Shown one piece after another: positions 21,446 to 31,202 of a DNA stretch of 64,000 nucleotides. Both the position numbers and the translations under genes were made by a program. The notes under the pieces were generated by a model. It was given only the letters and a program-made list of their open reading frames with translations, was not told the origin of the DNA and did not search any database. The DNA comes from Chionoecetes opilio (lineage: Eukaryota > Arthropoda > Malacostraca > Decapoda > Majidae), in NCBI GenBank assembly GCA_016584305.1, contig JACEEZ010009345.1, positions 794,889-858,888 on the forward strand. Direction: 5' to 3'. Position 1 is the first letter of the stretch. Each line of letters begins with the position of its first letter.

Positions 21446-21788
21446 GAAATAAAACAAATACAGCATTCCCTTGCTATATGATGTCCTGCAATACATTATT
21501 TTGTTCATATGATCTATCCTCTTTACTGCCCTTACTTCTATATACGATTGCTCTCGCTGGTAGATGATCGAGCGCTCCTATCACCACCACCACTACCACT
21601 TCTACCACCACTACCATGTGCTACTTGTAACAAATATTTGCTCAATAAACCCATTTACTCTACTTGAGGTAACTATAGATTATAAATCTTCAAGCCTCAT
21701 TTAGTAAGGCAGTGATGCTGATTTTTTTATGTGAACAGTATTTTTGATAATACAGCCAATTTAAGTGTAGGAAAATTTGTGCGCCCTG

Positions 21789-21933
21789 AAATGACCAGCG
21801 CCATGTTGTGACGTCAACGACTCGTGAAATACAGACTAGCAACACAACTGTCAAGCTGCGGCTCCACAGTAACATTAACTTACATTACCCCTACCACCGC
21901 AAGATGGCCAATAATCCTCCTTCAAGTTATGTG
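21789..21933 (+). CDS. Putative first exon, MANNPPSSYV, copy 1
   Basis: A 5' UTR-like segment (CAGACTAGCAACACAACTGT onward) leads to ATG at 21904 and ten codons, MANNPPSSYV, followed directly by GTAAGT, a strong splice donor. The same segment recurs inverted at 57363-57820, where the ATG and ten residues are identical. Conservation of the start and frame between diverged copies supports an exon. The peptide is too short to identify the protein. A TGACGTCA octamer is at about 21810-21817. The downstream intron begins with a large minisatellite. Role unknown. Confidence 0.5.
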
Positions 21934-21941
21934 GTAAGTTA

Positions 21942-22240
21942 TGTATGGGGCGGGTTAATGGTGGCTGTGATGGCTGGGGTGTATGGGGCGGGTTAATGGT
22001 GGCTGTGATGGCTGGGGTGTATGGGGCGGGTTAATGGTGGCTGTGATGGCTGGGGTGTATGGGGCGGGTTAATGGTGGCTGTGATGGCTGGGGTGTATGG
22101 GCGGGTAATGGTGGCTGTGATGGCTGGGGTGTATGGGGCGGGTTAATGGTGGCTGTGATGGCTGGGGTGTATGGGGCGGGGGTTAATGGTGTGCTGTGTA
22201 TGGCTGGGGGTGTATAGGGCGGGTTAATGGTGGCTGTGAT
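21942..22240. repeat. 38-bp minisatellite
   Basis: Eight units of TATGGGGCGGGTTAATGGTG followed by GCTGTGATGGCTGGGGTG, with a few indels. Begins 8 bp after the putative splice donor. Confidence 0.9.
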
Positions 22241-22735
22241 GGCCTAGCTTGTGTGTGTGTGTATGGGGCGGGGCTAGCTTGTGTGTGTGTGTATGGGCGG
22301 GGTACGTAGCTTGGTGTGTGTGTATGGGGCGGGGCTAGCTTGTGTGTGTGTGTATGGGCGGGGCTAGCTTGTGTGTGTGTGTATGGGCGGGGTATGTAGC
22401 TTGTGTGTGGTGTACGGGCGGGGTATGTAGCTTGTGTGTGTGTGGTACAGGGCGGGGTATGTAGCTTGTGTGTGTGTGTACAGGGCGGGGTATGTAGCTT
22501 GTGTGTGTGGGTACAGGGCGGGGTATGTAGCTTGTGTGTGTGTGTACAGGGCGGGGTATGTAGCTTGTGTGTGTGGGTACAGGGCGGGGTATGTAGCTTG
22601 TGTGTGTGTGTACAGGGCGGGGTATGTAGCTTGTGTGTGTGTGTACAGGGCGGGGTATGTAGCTTGTGTGTGTGGGTGTACGGGGCGGGCTAGCTTGTGT
22701 GTGTGTGTACGGGGCGGGGCGTGGCGGGAAAAATA
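22241..22735. repeat. GGGCGGGG / (GT)n minisatellites, 29-33 bp units
   Basis: First a unit of about 29-31 bp, TATGGGCGGGGCTAGCTTG(TG)n (22245-22410). Then a 33-bp unit, TACAGGGCGGGGTATGTAGC followed by TTGTGTGTGTGTG (22420-22690). Long Cys/Val/Gly frames here are repeat translations. Confidence 0.9.
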
Positions 22736-22889
22736 CTCCTAGACCGGCCAAGCTTCCTTATGATCTAATATTCCTAACTTATTACTTAGTGTTAGGAAGG
22801 TCAATATCATTAGGCTATCTATTATATCATTATTTAATTACCTAGTAATTACCTATTGTCTTATTACCTAGATTTTACTTGTCTACCTA

Positions 22890-23075
22890 GTAGATTATTG
22901 GAATGGACTCAGTCATGGGGTAGTTAGTGGGGAGTCAATAGGGAGCTTTAAAAGGAGGCTAGACAGTGTTTTGGATGGGGATGAAAGGTGGATGTAGGTA
23001 GTGTTAAGTAACAGGAACTACCATGTGTAGGTCTCACGGCCTCTTGTAGCTTCCTCATTTTCTTATGTTCTTTTG
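22890..23075 (+). mobile_element. 3' end of a third LINE family
   Basis: GGGAGCTTTAAAAGGAGGCT can be read as GSFKRRLDSVLDGDERW, a typical LINE C-terminus, followed by a 3' UTR with GTAGGTCTCACGGCCTCTTG and an end in CTTATGTTCTT. A second, decayed copy is at 44470-44640. Confidence 0.6.
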
Positions 23076-23091
23076 TACAATGACATGTAGC

Positions 23092-23190
23092 CTACAGCTA
23101 GACAGATAAACAAACTCAGAAGAACAAGTAGAACGAGAGCGCCTTCCACGTGCGCACACACACATCTGATCAAGAGCACACTGTGCCTTC

Positions 23191-23277
<87 letters not shown>

Positions 23278-23392
23278 TATATATATATTATATATATATA
23301 TATATGTATATATATAATATATATGATCAAAAGCACATAGTGAATATAGCGCTTCCACGCACGCACGCACACACACACACACACGTACATGT
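23092..23392. repeat. Compound (CA)n/(AT)n region, copy 1
   Basis: Unique words GATAAACAAACTCAGAAG, GCGCCTTCCACGTGCGCAC, CTGATCAAGAGCACAC flank (CA)n and about 110 bp of (AT)n, then a further (CA)n. The same words appear inverted at 57040-57235. Confidence 0.85.
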
Positions 23393-23617
23393 CATGTACA
23401 ACGAACTTATTAAGCTTTTACTCGAGAGTGATCGATGTGACACAGGAAAGAGAGGGGTGGGTTGATTGCATATACCTGGACCTAAAGAAGGTTAATTGCA
23501 TTAATCAAAAGTGATTAATGCAAGAAGTATTCAGGACTTCAAAGGCAAGCTAGATAATAGTAGATTTGGAGACGGGACAATACGAGCATAGCTCTTTTCC
23601 TGTATGTTACAACTAGG
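23393..23617 (+). mobile_element. LINE family 1, internally deleted copy E
   Basis: Starts in RT (GTCATGTACAACGAACTTAT), reads to GACCTAAAGAAGG, then jumps by an internal deletion of about 1 kb to the C-terminal AGTGATTAATGCAAGAAGTA and the 3' end (AGCTCTTTTCCTGTATGTTA, CAACTAGGTAAATAC). The 5' edge abuts (CA)n and the 3' end runs into (CA)n. Confidence 0.8.
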
Positions 23618-23622
23618 TAAAT

Positions 23623-23712
<90 letters not shown>
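23618..23712. repeat. (AC)n microsatellite, about 47 units
   Basis: Directly continues the TAAATACATACACAC tail of LINE copy E and ends exactly at the 5' edge of the family-2 LINE fragment. Confidence 0.95.
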
Positions 23713-23715
<3 letters not shown>

Positions 23716-24094
23716 AAAGAGGAGACTTAATAACAATTTTTAAGCTGATAACTTAGATGGAAGAAACAGACAATGAGAGACTACTGACTCGGAAACAAAG
23801 AGAAGGTCGATACACAAGAGGACATACAAAACAACTAGGAAAAGGGAGATGCCTGAACAACATAAAGAAGTAATAGAGAAATGTAGAAGTTGTAGAAGAA
23901 TTATCTCAATATCTTGTTGAAAAATTCCCTCATAGAAATGCAGAAGTTTGGAATGGACTAAATGAGGAGGTGATATCGCCACATAATGTGCACCAATTGA
24001 AAGAAAGACGATAAATGTAGATACGGAGACGGGACCACATGAGTGTAGCTCAGGCCCTGTAAAACACAATTAGGTAAATACACACACACACACA
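23713..24094 (+). mobile_element. 3' end of LINE family 2
   Basis: Broken frame equivalent to RKRGDLITIFKLI, METDNERLLTRKQREGRYTR and LGKGRCLNN, the usual LINE C-terminal region. The 3' end CTGTAAAACACAATTAGGTAAATAC is followed by (AC)n. A second copy with the same 5' edge is at 53215-53537 (-). Confidence 0.75.
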
Positions 24095-24262
24095 TAGAAG
24101 CCTGGAACAACCTTGATGCAAAAGTGATTAATGCAAGAAGTATTCAGGACTTCAAAGGCAAACTGACTAATAGTAGATTTGGAGACGGGACAGTACGAGC
24201 ATAGCTCCTTTCCTGTATGTTACAACTAGGTAACTACAACTAGGTAAATACACACAAACAAA
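24095..24262 (+). mobile_element. LINE family 1, short 3' copy F
   Basis: Begins ATAGAAGCCTGGAACAACCT directly after (CA)n and keeps about 150 bp of the 3' end, including a duplicated CAACTAGGTAA. It ends AAATACACACAAACAAAC and then abuts the 5' edge of copy B. Confidence 0.8.
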
Positions 24263-24772
24263 CGGAGAGTTTTAGACCAAAAACTGAAGAAGTGGTATCT
24301 AAAAGAGAAAGAGTAAGAGAAGACAGTTCAAAGGAAAATGGAAAAGGATGGTGGGTATCGTACACAAATATAAATGGGCTAGTGTCAACATTAACAGAAG
24401 TAAACGACTACCTGAGAGCCAAGAAGCCAGACATATTGGGTTTAGTAGAAATGAAACTGAATGATTCTGAGGATGTGCCAGTTGGGGAGGGTCAATATAC
24501 AGTCGGCGCAAAAAAACTTAGGAAACCAAAAAACATGGGGCGGAAATAACGTCCTTAGCTGTTTTGACAATTTTGGTTGGAGCTATTGAATTTTTTTACG
24601 TTTTTTGTATATCTGGTAGTGTATTAGGGTTTCTGCTGTAGATTCCTCGCTCCTGCCCGCTCTGTATCCTCCAAGTCATCATAGGAAGAGGTTGTGTTTG
24701 GTTCTCCAACCTTCCTACACCCCCATTTGCCCCTCCATTTTCTACCGCCTTCTCCAGGTCTAATACAGCATT

Positions 24773-24973
24773 ATGCCGGGCAAATCTCTATCAATTGTGA
24801 AGAAGACACATATAGTTACCTTGTATCGAAGTGGGAAAACAATTGGCCAGATAGCGATCGAGATGTGTATTTCCAAACATACCGTCTCTGTGTGGTGTAG
24901 GCGGGCGCATGATGGTGAGTTAGAGACTGTTTTGGCGTGGAAGAAAGGGTCAGGGCGGCCAAGAAATACTTAA
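24773..24973 (+). pseudogene. Mariner transposase N-terminal HTH, left arm
   Basis: MPGKSLSIVKKTHIVTLYRS, then GKTIGQIAIEMCISKHTVSV, a paired-type helix-turn-helix that binds the element ends in Tc1/mariner transposases. The frame ends after GSGRPRNT at the start of the second HTH. The DDE/D catalytic domain is absent, so the element must depend on a transposase encoded elsewhere. Confidence 0.85.
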
Positions 24974-25009
24974 ATAAGACTGATCAACTGCTCAAAATGA
25001 TTATTGACA

Positions 25010-25246
25010 TCAGCAAACCTTTTGAGCAGTTGACCAGTCTTTTTTGAAGTTTTTCTTGGACACCCTGACCCTTTCTTCCACGCCAAAACAGTCTCTTAAC
25101 TCACCATCATGCGCCCGCCTGCACCACACCGAGACGGTATGTTTGGAAATACACATCTCCATCGCTATCTGGCCAATTGTTTTCCCACTTCGATACAAGG
25201 TTAGTATATGTGTCTTCTTCACAACCGATAGAGATTTGCCCGGCAT
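25010..25246 (-). pseudogene. Mariner transposase N-terminal HTH, right arm
   Basis: Mirror copy of the left arm: MPGKSLSVVKKTHILTLYRS and GKTIGQIAMEMCISKHTVSV, differing at a few residues. It also lacks the catalytic domain and has a frameshift before the GRP-like motif (ERVRVSKKN). Confidence 0.85.
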
Positions 25247-28200
25247 AATGCTTTATTAGACCTGGAGAAGGCGGTAGAAGATGGAGGGGCAAATGGGGGT
25301 GTAGGAAGGTTGGAGAACCAAACACAACAACCTCTTCCTATGATGACTTGGAAGATACAGAGCGGGCAGGAGCGAGGAATCTACAACAGAAACCCTAATA
25401 CACTGCCAGATATACAAAAAACGTAAAAACATTCAATCGCTCCCACCGAAATTGTCAAAACAGCTAAGGACGTTATTCCCGCCCCAAGTTTTTTGGCGTC
25501 CTAAGTTTTTTTGCGCCGACTGTAATGTATGGAGGCGAAACAGAAATCAGAAAAAGGGAGGTGGTGTAATGGTGTTAATAAGGAAAGATGTGGTAGTAGG
25601 GACTGTGGAAAAAGGAGAAGGTATGGCAGAGGTGTTGAAGGTAGAGTTGGTGATGAAAAAAGGAAGAATAAGAGACTTAGTACTCATATACGTTCCACCT
25701 AAGACAAATTTCTGGGTGAGAGAAGAGTATGGAGGCATGATAAGAGACACAAGCAAATGTTTAAAGAATACGATGGAAAATTGTGAGAACATAATTATGA
25801 TGGGAGATTTTAACTGCAAAGAAGTTTGCTGGGAAGAATGGTATACTGAAGGAGAAGAAGACTCATAGGGTGGTACATTGTTGGATTTGGTAATCAATAA
25901 CATCATGACTCAGTGGATTAAAGAGAACACAAGATTCAGAGGTAGCGAAGAACCATCAAGACTAGACCTACTATTGACGAAAGAACTGGAAGTAATTAGT
26001 AAAGTAAATTATCAGTGCCCACTTGGAAAGAGTGACCATATACTTATTGAATTTGAAATAAATGATAGCAAAAAAGAGGGGAGAAGAGAAGAACACAAGA
26101 AAGGAAGATACAATTATGGAAAAGCAGACTTTGACGGATTAAGAACATTTTTCGGAGAGACAGACTGGAGTAATTTCCATGCAGCAAGGTGTACCCAGAA
26201 AAAAGGGGATGAGTTCATCCGAATTTACACAGAAGGAATAAATAGTTATGTTCCAAGGATAGTTATCAGAGAAAAGAAAAAGAATGAATGGTTTAACAGA
26301 AAATGTGAATTAGCAAGACTAGAAAGAGAAAAAACATGGAATAGTTGGAGGAAAAAATGAGGTATCAACCTTTGGGAGAAGTACAAAACAACTAGAAATG
26401 AATATGTAAGAATCCGAAGAGAAGAAGAAAGTAACTATGAGAGGAATATAATAGAAAAATGTAAGAACGAACCGAAACTTTTCTATAGATATATAAATGG
26501 AAAAATGAAAAACAAGGAAGGAATAGATAAGCTGAAGGTAGAAGGCATAGTGTACGAAGATGCATTACAACAGGCTGAGGTCATGAATAAGTGCTTACAG
26601 ACTGTATTTACAAGAGAAAGTGAATTTAAAACAAAAAATATAATACCAGAAGAAAATATAATGGAAGACATAAAAGTAGACGTAATAGAAGTAAAAAGGC
26701 TAATGGAAAGTCAAGATGTGAGAAAAGCCCCGGGTCCAGATGGAGTGTCCAACTGGATAATGAAAGAGTGCAGTAACCAACTAGCAGGAAAGTTACATAG
26801 TGTAATAGAGAGTTAACTCAAGGAGAGCAGAGTCCCACTTAATTGGAAAAGAGCAAATATTGTGCCAATTCACAAAGGAGGAGACAAAGAAGAACCATTA
26901 AATTACAGGCCAGTATCATTAACAAGTGTAGTGGCAAAAATGTGTGAAAAAATTGTGAAGGACAGATGGTTGAAATATTTGGAAGAGACAAACACACTCG
27001 CAGGTGGCCAGTTTGGATTTAGAGGAGGAATGTCATGTACAACGAATTTATTAAGCTTTTACTCGAGAGTGATCGATGTGACACAGGAAAGAGAGGGGTG
27101 GGTCGATTGCATATACTTGGACCTAAAGAAGGCATTTGACAAGGTACCTCACAAGAGACTGCTCTGGAAGCTAGAACATGTAGGAGGATTGAAGGGTGGT
27201 TTGCTGAAGTGGATGGAAGACTTTTTGAACAACAGAGATGAGAACAGTGATAAAAGATCAGAAGTCAGAATGGTGCAGTGTGATAAGTGGAGTTCCTCAA
27301 GGATCAGTATTGGCCCCAGTGATGTTCTTGGTCTATGTAAATGATATGACAGAGGGAGTGAACAGTTATATGAGTTTATTCGCTGATGATGCTAAATTAC
27401 TAAGAAAAGTATAAAGTAAAGAGGACTGTGAGGATTTACAAAAGGATCTAGATAAGATTTTCAGATGGAGTCAACTATGGGAAATGGAGTTTAATGGTAA
27501 AAAGTGTAAAGTGATGGAAATGGGCAGTAGCAAAAAGAGACAGAGAGGAAAGTATTCGATGGGAAATGAATGGATAATCAAAACAAAGGTCGAAAAAGAT
27601 CTGGGAGTGTGGATTACGGATAATTTGTCACCTGAGAAGCATATAAACAAGATCACAGGAGATACATATCAGTTGCTGAGGAATATAAGAATGGCATTCA
27701 AATATCTGGATGAAGAGATGATTAAGAAATTGATAACATCTTTGATTCGACCAAGGTTGGAATATGCGGCAGTGATTTGGTCACCACATAAAAAGAAGGA
27801 TATAAGGAAGATTGAGAGAATACAAAGAGCAGCCACAAAAATGGCTCCAAGCCTGAGAGATTTACCATATGAGGAAAGACTTTCAAGACTAAAACTCCCA
27901 ACTCTTGAGAAAAGAAGAGAAAGGGGAGATTTTATAGCAGTGTATAGAGCATCAACGGGTCTGGGAAAAATTGATAGAGAAGATCTGTTTGTGTGGGACG
28001 ATAGAAGTGCAAGAGGTCATGAGAAGAAATTGAAAAGGACAACATGCAAGAGGGACAAAAAAAAATCCAGTTTCCCGTATAGAAGCATAGAAGCCTGGAA
28101 CAACCTTGATGCAAAAGTGATTGATGCAAGAAGTATTCAGGACTTCAAAGGCAAGCTGGATAATAGTAGATTTGGAGACGGGACAGTACGAGCATAGCTC

Positions 28201-28389
28201 TTTTCCTGTATGTTACAACTAGGTAAAAATACACACATATATGTAATGAACATACAGTAAAACCCTTATAACTCGGCACGATAGGGGCTCTGGCCCTTGC
28301 CGAGTTATTCAATGTGCCGAGTTATTCAATGTCCTCCTCTGATATGGGTTATTAAAAAAAAAAAAAAAAAAAAAAAAGAAGCTGGATTT

Positions 28390-28535
28390 GATATCAAACT
28401 CAGCACAAATAGCACACATGGACGCACCTGCATCCATCCTTGCCAGCACTTTCACCTTTTCCTGCAGGCTCAGGCTCTTCAATTTCATTCCCTTCTTGCT
28501 GGAGACACACTTGCGTGATGGAGCTGACATCTTGA
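28390..28535 (-). pseudogene. CENP-B/pogo-type transposase N-terminus
   Basis: The minus strand reads KGMKLKSLSLQEKVKVLARM, then DAGASMCAICAEFDIKSS, before an A-tract. This is the first DNA-binding helix-turn-helix of pogo/Tigger transposases (CENP-B N domain). No DDE domain remains. Relatives: 30890-31010 (+) and about 38800-38850 (+). Confidence 0.75.
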
Positions 28536-29185
28536 TATACAGTACTGTATGATGTAATCCCAAAACACGTAAAATAGGTGGCAAATTAAGCAAAGATCGG
28601 GAACCAGTGCGTAGGCTGAGCCGTGTTTTTGTTGTCCAAGCACCGTCTTGGATTACGAATCCCAATCCAATAACACTTGCTGAAATGTGTGTTATACTAC
28701 TCTGTGATATTGTTTGCAATGTTTTGCATTGATTATTATTTCGGCTCCTACCAAGTTTGTTGTTTTTTTAAAGCAGAAACCAACCCTTTTTCAATTTCGA
28801 CAAAAAAAAAGGGAATTCGTATCAAGACGGGTTTTGACACAAAATACGGTCAGCAGCTGACACCTACACGTGGTTTCCCCGACCTTTGCTTTACTTTGCC
28901 CCCTATTTTACTTGTTTTGGGTTTACATCTACAGTACTGTTTAAGATGTCGTCCTCACGCAAAGGGTGTCCCAGCGGGAAAGGGGAATGAAATTGAAAGC
29001 CTATTGCAGAAAAGATCAAAGGACAAAAATACACTTTATGCACTGCAATGCATGTAACGAAAGAGCAGTTAAAACATCAATATGCCGAGTAAACATTATT
29101 TTTTGCCAATTTTCTGTTTACATGTTCACAGAGAGGTTGTGAGGGCATGATATGCCGAGTGAAAAAACCATGAGATGCAGTTTTA

Positions 29186-29563
29186 GGTGGGCGGTGCAGA
29201 GTGGTTAGCGTAACCGAGGGGCGTTCCAAAGCCCCGAGTTCGACCCCGAGTGAACCAAAAATCCACTTGAAATCTTTTTTGCACCGTCGAGTGGCCTAAG
29301 AAACCCACATGCCCTGCCCCTTTAACTCTACCTTCGACTGTGAGTGCTGGGGGCACGGGGCGGCATGAGCCTCAATCACAGGCGTCATATAAAAATCCTC
29401 CTGCGCCACCCGGGCGAGGGCCAACCACACAGCCCTCGAGTGGCCCCCAGGGCCTATCATTCCACCCCGGGAGTCATGCCTACATGGCTATGGGTTTGGG
29501 TGGTGTGTGTGTGGGGGTGGGGGTGGGGGGGGGGGGGGGGTGGGGGGGTGGGGGTGTGTTGTG

Positions 29564-29612
<49 letters not shown>
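29186..29612 (+). mobile_element. SINE-1, tRNA-derived, copy a
   Basis: tRNA-like head with A-box words TGCAGAGTGGTTAGCG (about 29193-29210) and B-box GAGTTCGACCC (about 29236-29246). The unrelated body contains CACATGCCCTGCCCCTTTAA, GGCGGCATGAGCCTCAATCA, CCGGGAGTCATGCCTACATG. It ends in a G-rich run and a long poly(A). Pol III transcribed in principle; mobilised by a LINE. Confidence 0.8.
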
Positions 29613-29613
<1 letters not shown>

Positions 29614-29763
29614 AGTCTTTCCAGCCGAGTTAATAAAATTCCGATTATACAATGCCGATTTAAAAGGGTTTTTTATGTAAAAAACCAAAGCACTCGTCAA
29701 GGGGAATTTTTATTGACAGAAAGGTTTAAAACGCCCCCGGTTTTTAGGTGCAAAATCGGTTTA

Positions 29764-31064
29764 CAGAAAAAACCCTTAAAACTCGGCACTGTAAACTCAA
29801 AATTTGATATAACCGGCAAGGCAAAGACATTTTTTTTTAAGTTTTTTTTTATAGTTTTTTTTTTTTTTTTAAATTTTTATTTATTTTTTTTACATTTTTA
29901 TGCCTATAGCCGTGTAGCAGTGACTCCAGGGGTGGGTGGTGGGCCCTGGAGGCTCACTCGAGGGCTGGAGGGTTGGCCCCTCCCCCGGGTGGTGGGCAGG
30001 CAGGATTCTTATAGTGACGCCTGTAATTAGAGGCTCTGCCGCCCCCCCTGTGCCTCCTAGCATCGCAGTCAAAGGTTAAGTTAATGGACGGGCATGTGGG
30101 TGTCTTTGGGGCCCCTCGACGGTGCAGAAAGATTTCAAGGGATTTAGGGTCTCATCGGGATCAAACTGGGTCTTCGAGAACGCCACTGGGGTGACGCTAA
30201 CCCTTCTACCGCCCCCCTAAACCACTCTTTTTTTCCCACTCGGCATATCATGCCCTCACAACCTCTTGTGGAACAGGGAAAAAACAGAAAGTCGGCAAAA
30301 AATAAGTATCTGGGCATTTTTGATTTATAACTGCATGTTTTTGCTTACACTGGCATATCCTCAGTCCTAAAGCGTGTTTTTTGTCCTTTAAACCTTTCCC
30401 TGCGGGCTCGGGCTCTTAATTTCTTTCCCCTTTCTGGGGAGCAGCCTTGCTGATGGGCGGACATCTTGAAATTCAGTATGTAGATGAAATCCCAAAACAC
30501 GTAAAAAGGTGGCAAAGTAAAGAAAAGGCTGGAACCCAGCGTAGGCTATCAGTGCTGAGCCGTGTTTATGTCGCCCCAAGCACCGTCTGAATACGAATTC
30601 TTTTTTTTTCCAAAATTTTAAAAAGGAGGGTTTTTGCTTCAAAACACAAAAAGTTTGGTAGGACCCAGATATAATCAATAAAAAACATTGCAAAAAAATA
30701 CCCAAAAAGTAGTAAAACAAAATTTCAGCAATGTTATTGGATTGGAATTCGAAATCCAAGACGTGGTGGAGACAAAAACACTTTCAGCCTACCGGGGTTT
30801 CCCGGCCTTTGCTTACTTTGCCACCTTTTTACTTTTTTTGGATTACACATACAGTACTCTAATAAGATTCAGCTCCATCATGCAAGAGTGTCCCAGCGAA
30901 GGGAATAAAATTGAAGAGCCTGAGCCTGCGGGAAAAAGGTGAAAGTGCTGGCAAGGATGGATGCAGGTGCGTCCTGCGTGATTTGTGCCGAGTTTGATTC
31001 AAACCCAGCACATTCTACCCGTTCCTGGAAGTTTTAGTCTTTATGCTTTTGCGTACTGTATTTA

Positions 31065-31099
<35 letters not shown>

Positions 31100-31200
31100 T
31101 TTTTATTTACCCATATCGAGGAGGACATTGCATAACTGGGCACATTAAATAACCGGCAAGGGCCGAGCCCCATCGTGCCGATTTAAAAGGGGTTTTACTG
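29764..31200. mobile_element. Tigger/pogo-like element T2, inverted relative to T1
   Basis: Left end CAGAAAAAACCCTTAAAACT after TA (29762-29763). The right end GATTTAAAAGGGGTTTTACTG is followed by TA (31201-31202). The contents mirror T1: SINE-1 on the minus strand (29880-30230), transposase N-terminal blocks on the minus (about 30390-30480) and plus (30890-31010) strands, and poly(T) at 31068-31100. Confidence 0.75.
29880..30230 (-). mobile_element. SINE-1 copy b
   Basis: Reverse complement of copy a: body CCAGGGGTGGGTGGTGGGCC, TGGGCAGGCAGGATTCTTAT; tRNA-like head at the right, with B-box complement GGGATCAAACTGG (about 30157-30170) and A-box complement ACGCTAACCCTTC. Confidence 0.75.
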
Positions 31201-31202
31201 TA

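Larger units (their letters stand above)
24500..25522. mobile_element. Palindromic Tc1/mariner-derived element
   Basis: Ends CAGTCGGCGCAAAAAAACTT and its mirror, flanked by TA on both sides (24498-24499, 25523-25524). LINE copy A gives the empty site (CAATATAATGTATGG), so the TA duplication is directly demonstrated. Both arms (about 400 bp each) carry the same transposase start in opposite directions, meeting near 25000. Confidence 0.92.
24290..28197 (+). pseudogene. LINE ORF2 copy B: endonuclease plus reverse transcriptase, broken
   Basis: Endonuclease: WWVSYTNINGLVS (24340), mariner insertion, then VWRRNRNQKKG, IIMMGDFNCKEVCW (about 25793), a stop near 25866, SRLDLLLT and GKSDHILIEFE (catalytic Asp-His present). 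A TGA at 26358-26360 follows WNSWRKK. RT: KAPGPDGVSNWIMKE, PLNYRPVSLTSVVAKMCEKI, GQFGFRGGMSCTTNLL, DCIYLDLKKAFDKVPHKRLL, a 2-base loss near 27235, then VPQGS and FADDAKLL in the shifted frame, with a TAA at about 27412. The C-terminal 237 residues (27484-28197) are open: LEYAAVIWSPHKKKDIRKIE, YEERLSRLKLPTLEKRRERG and an end at FGDGTVRA. It functions in target nicking and target-primed reverse transcription; this copy is dead. Confidence 0.88.
24263..28235 (+). mobile_element. LINE family 1, copy B (5' truncated)
   Basis: Starts inside the ORF2 leader (GGAGAGTTTTAGACCAAAAA), lacks ORF1, and runs to the family 3' end (GGGACAGTACGAGCATAGCT, TTACAACTAGGTAAAAATAC). Split at 24500-25522 by a mariner-type element. 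It is the best-preserved 3' half in the window and serves as the reference for the other copies. Confidence 0.9.
28255..29677. mobile_element. Tigger/pogo-like element T1 carrying a SINE
   Basis: The left end CAGTAAAACCCTTATAACTC with GGCACGATAGGGGCTCTGGC, flanked by TA (28253-28254). The right end is a degraded mirror (TGCCGATTTAAAAGGG) before TA at 29678-29679. It contains head-to-head copies of a CENP-B-like transposase N-terminus, minus strand about 28390-28535 and plus strand about 28940-29010. A SINE-1 follows at 29186-29612. Long A runs are at 28352-28378 and 29563-29610. Confidence 0.75.

Noticed and set aside
21942..22735. CRISPR-like array
   Set aside because: The repeats are directly adjacent with no unique spacers, and the window is clearly eukaryotic.
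22335..22751. Cys/Val and Thr/His/Ser-rich open frames
   Set aside because: Repeat translations of the 33-bp GGGCGGGG/(GT)n array.
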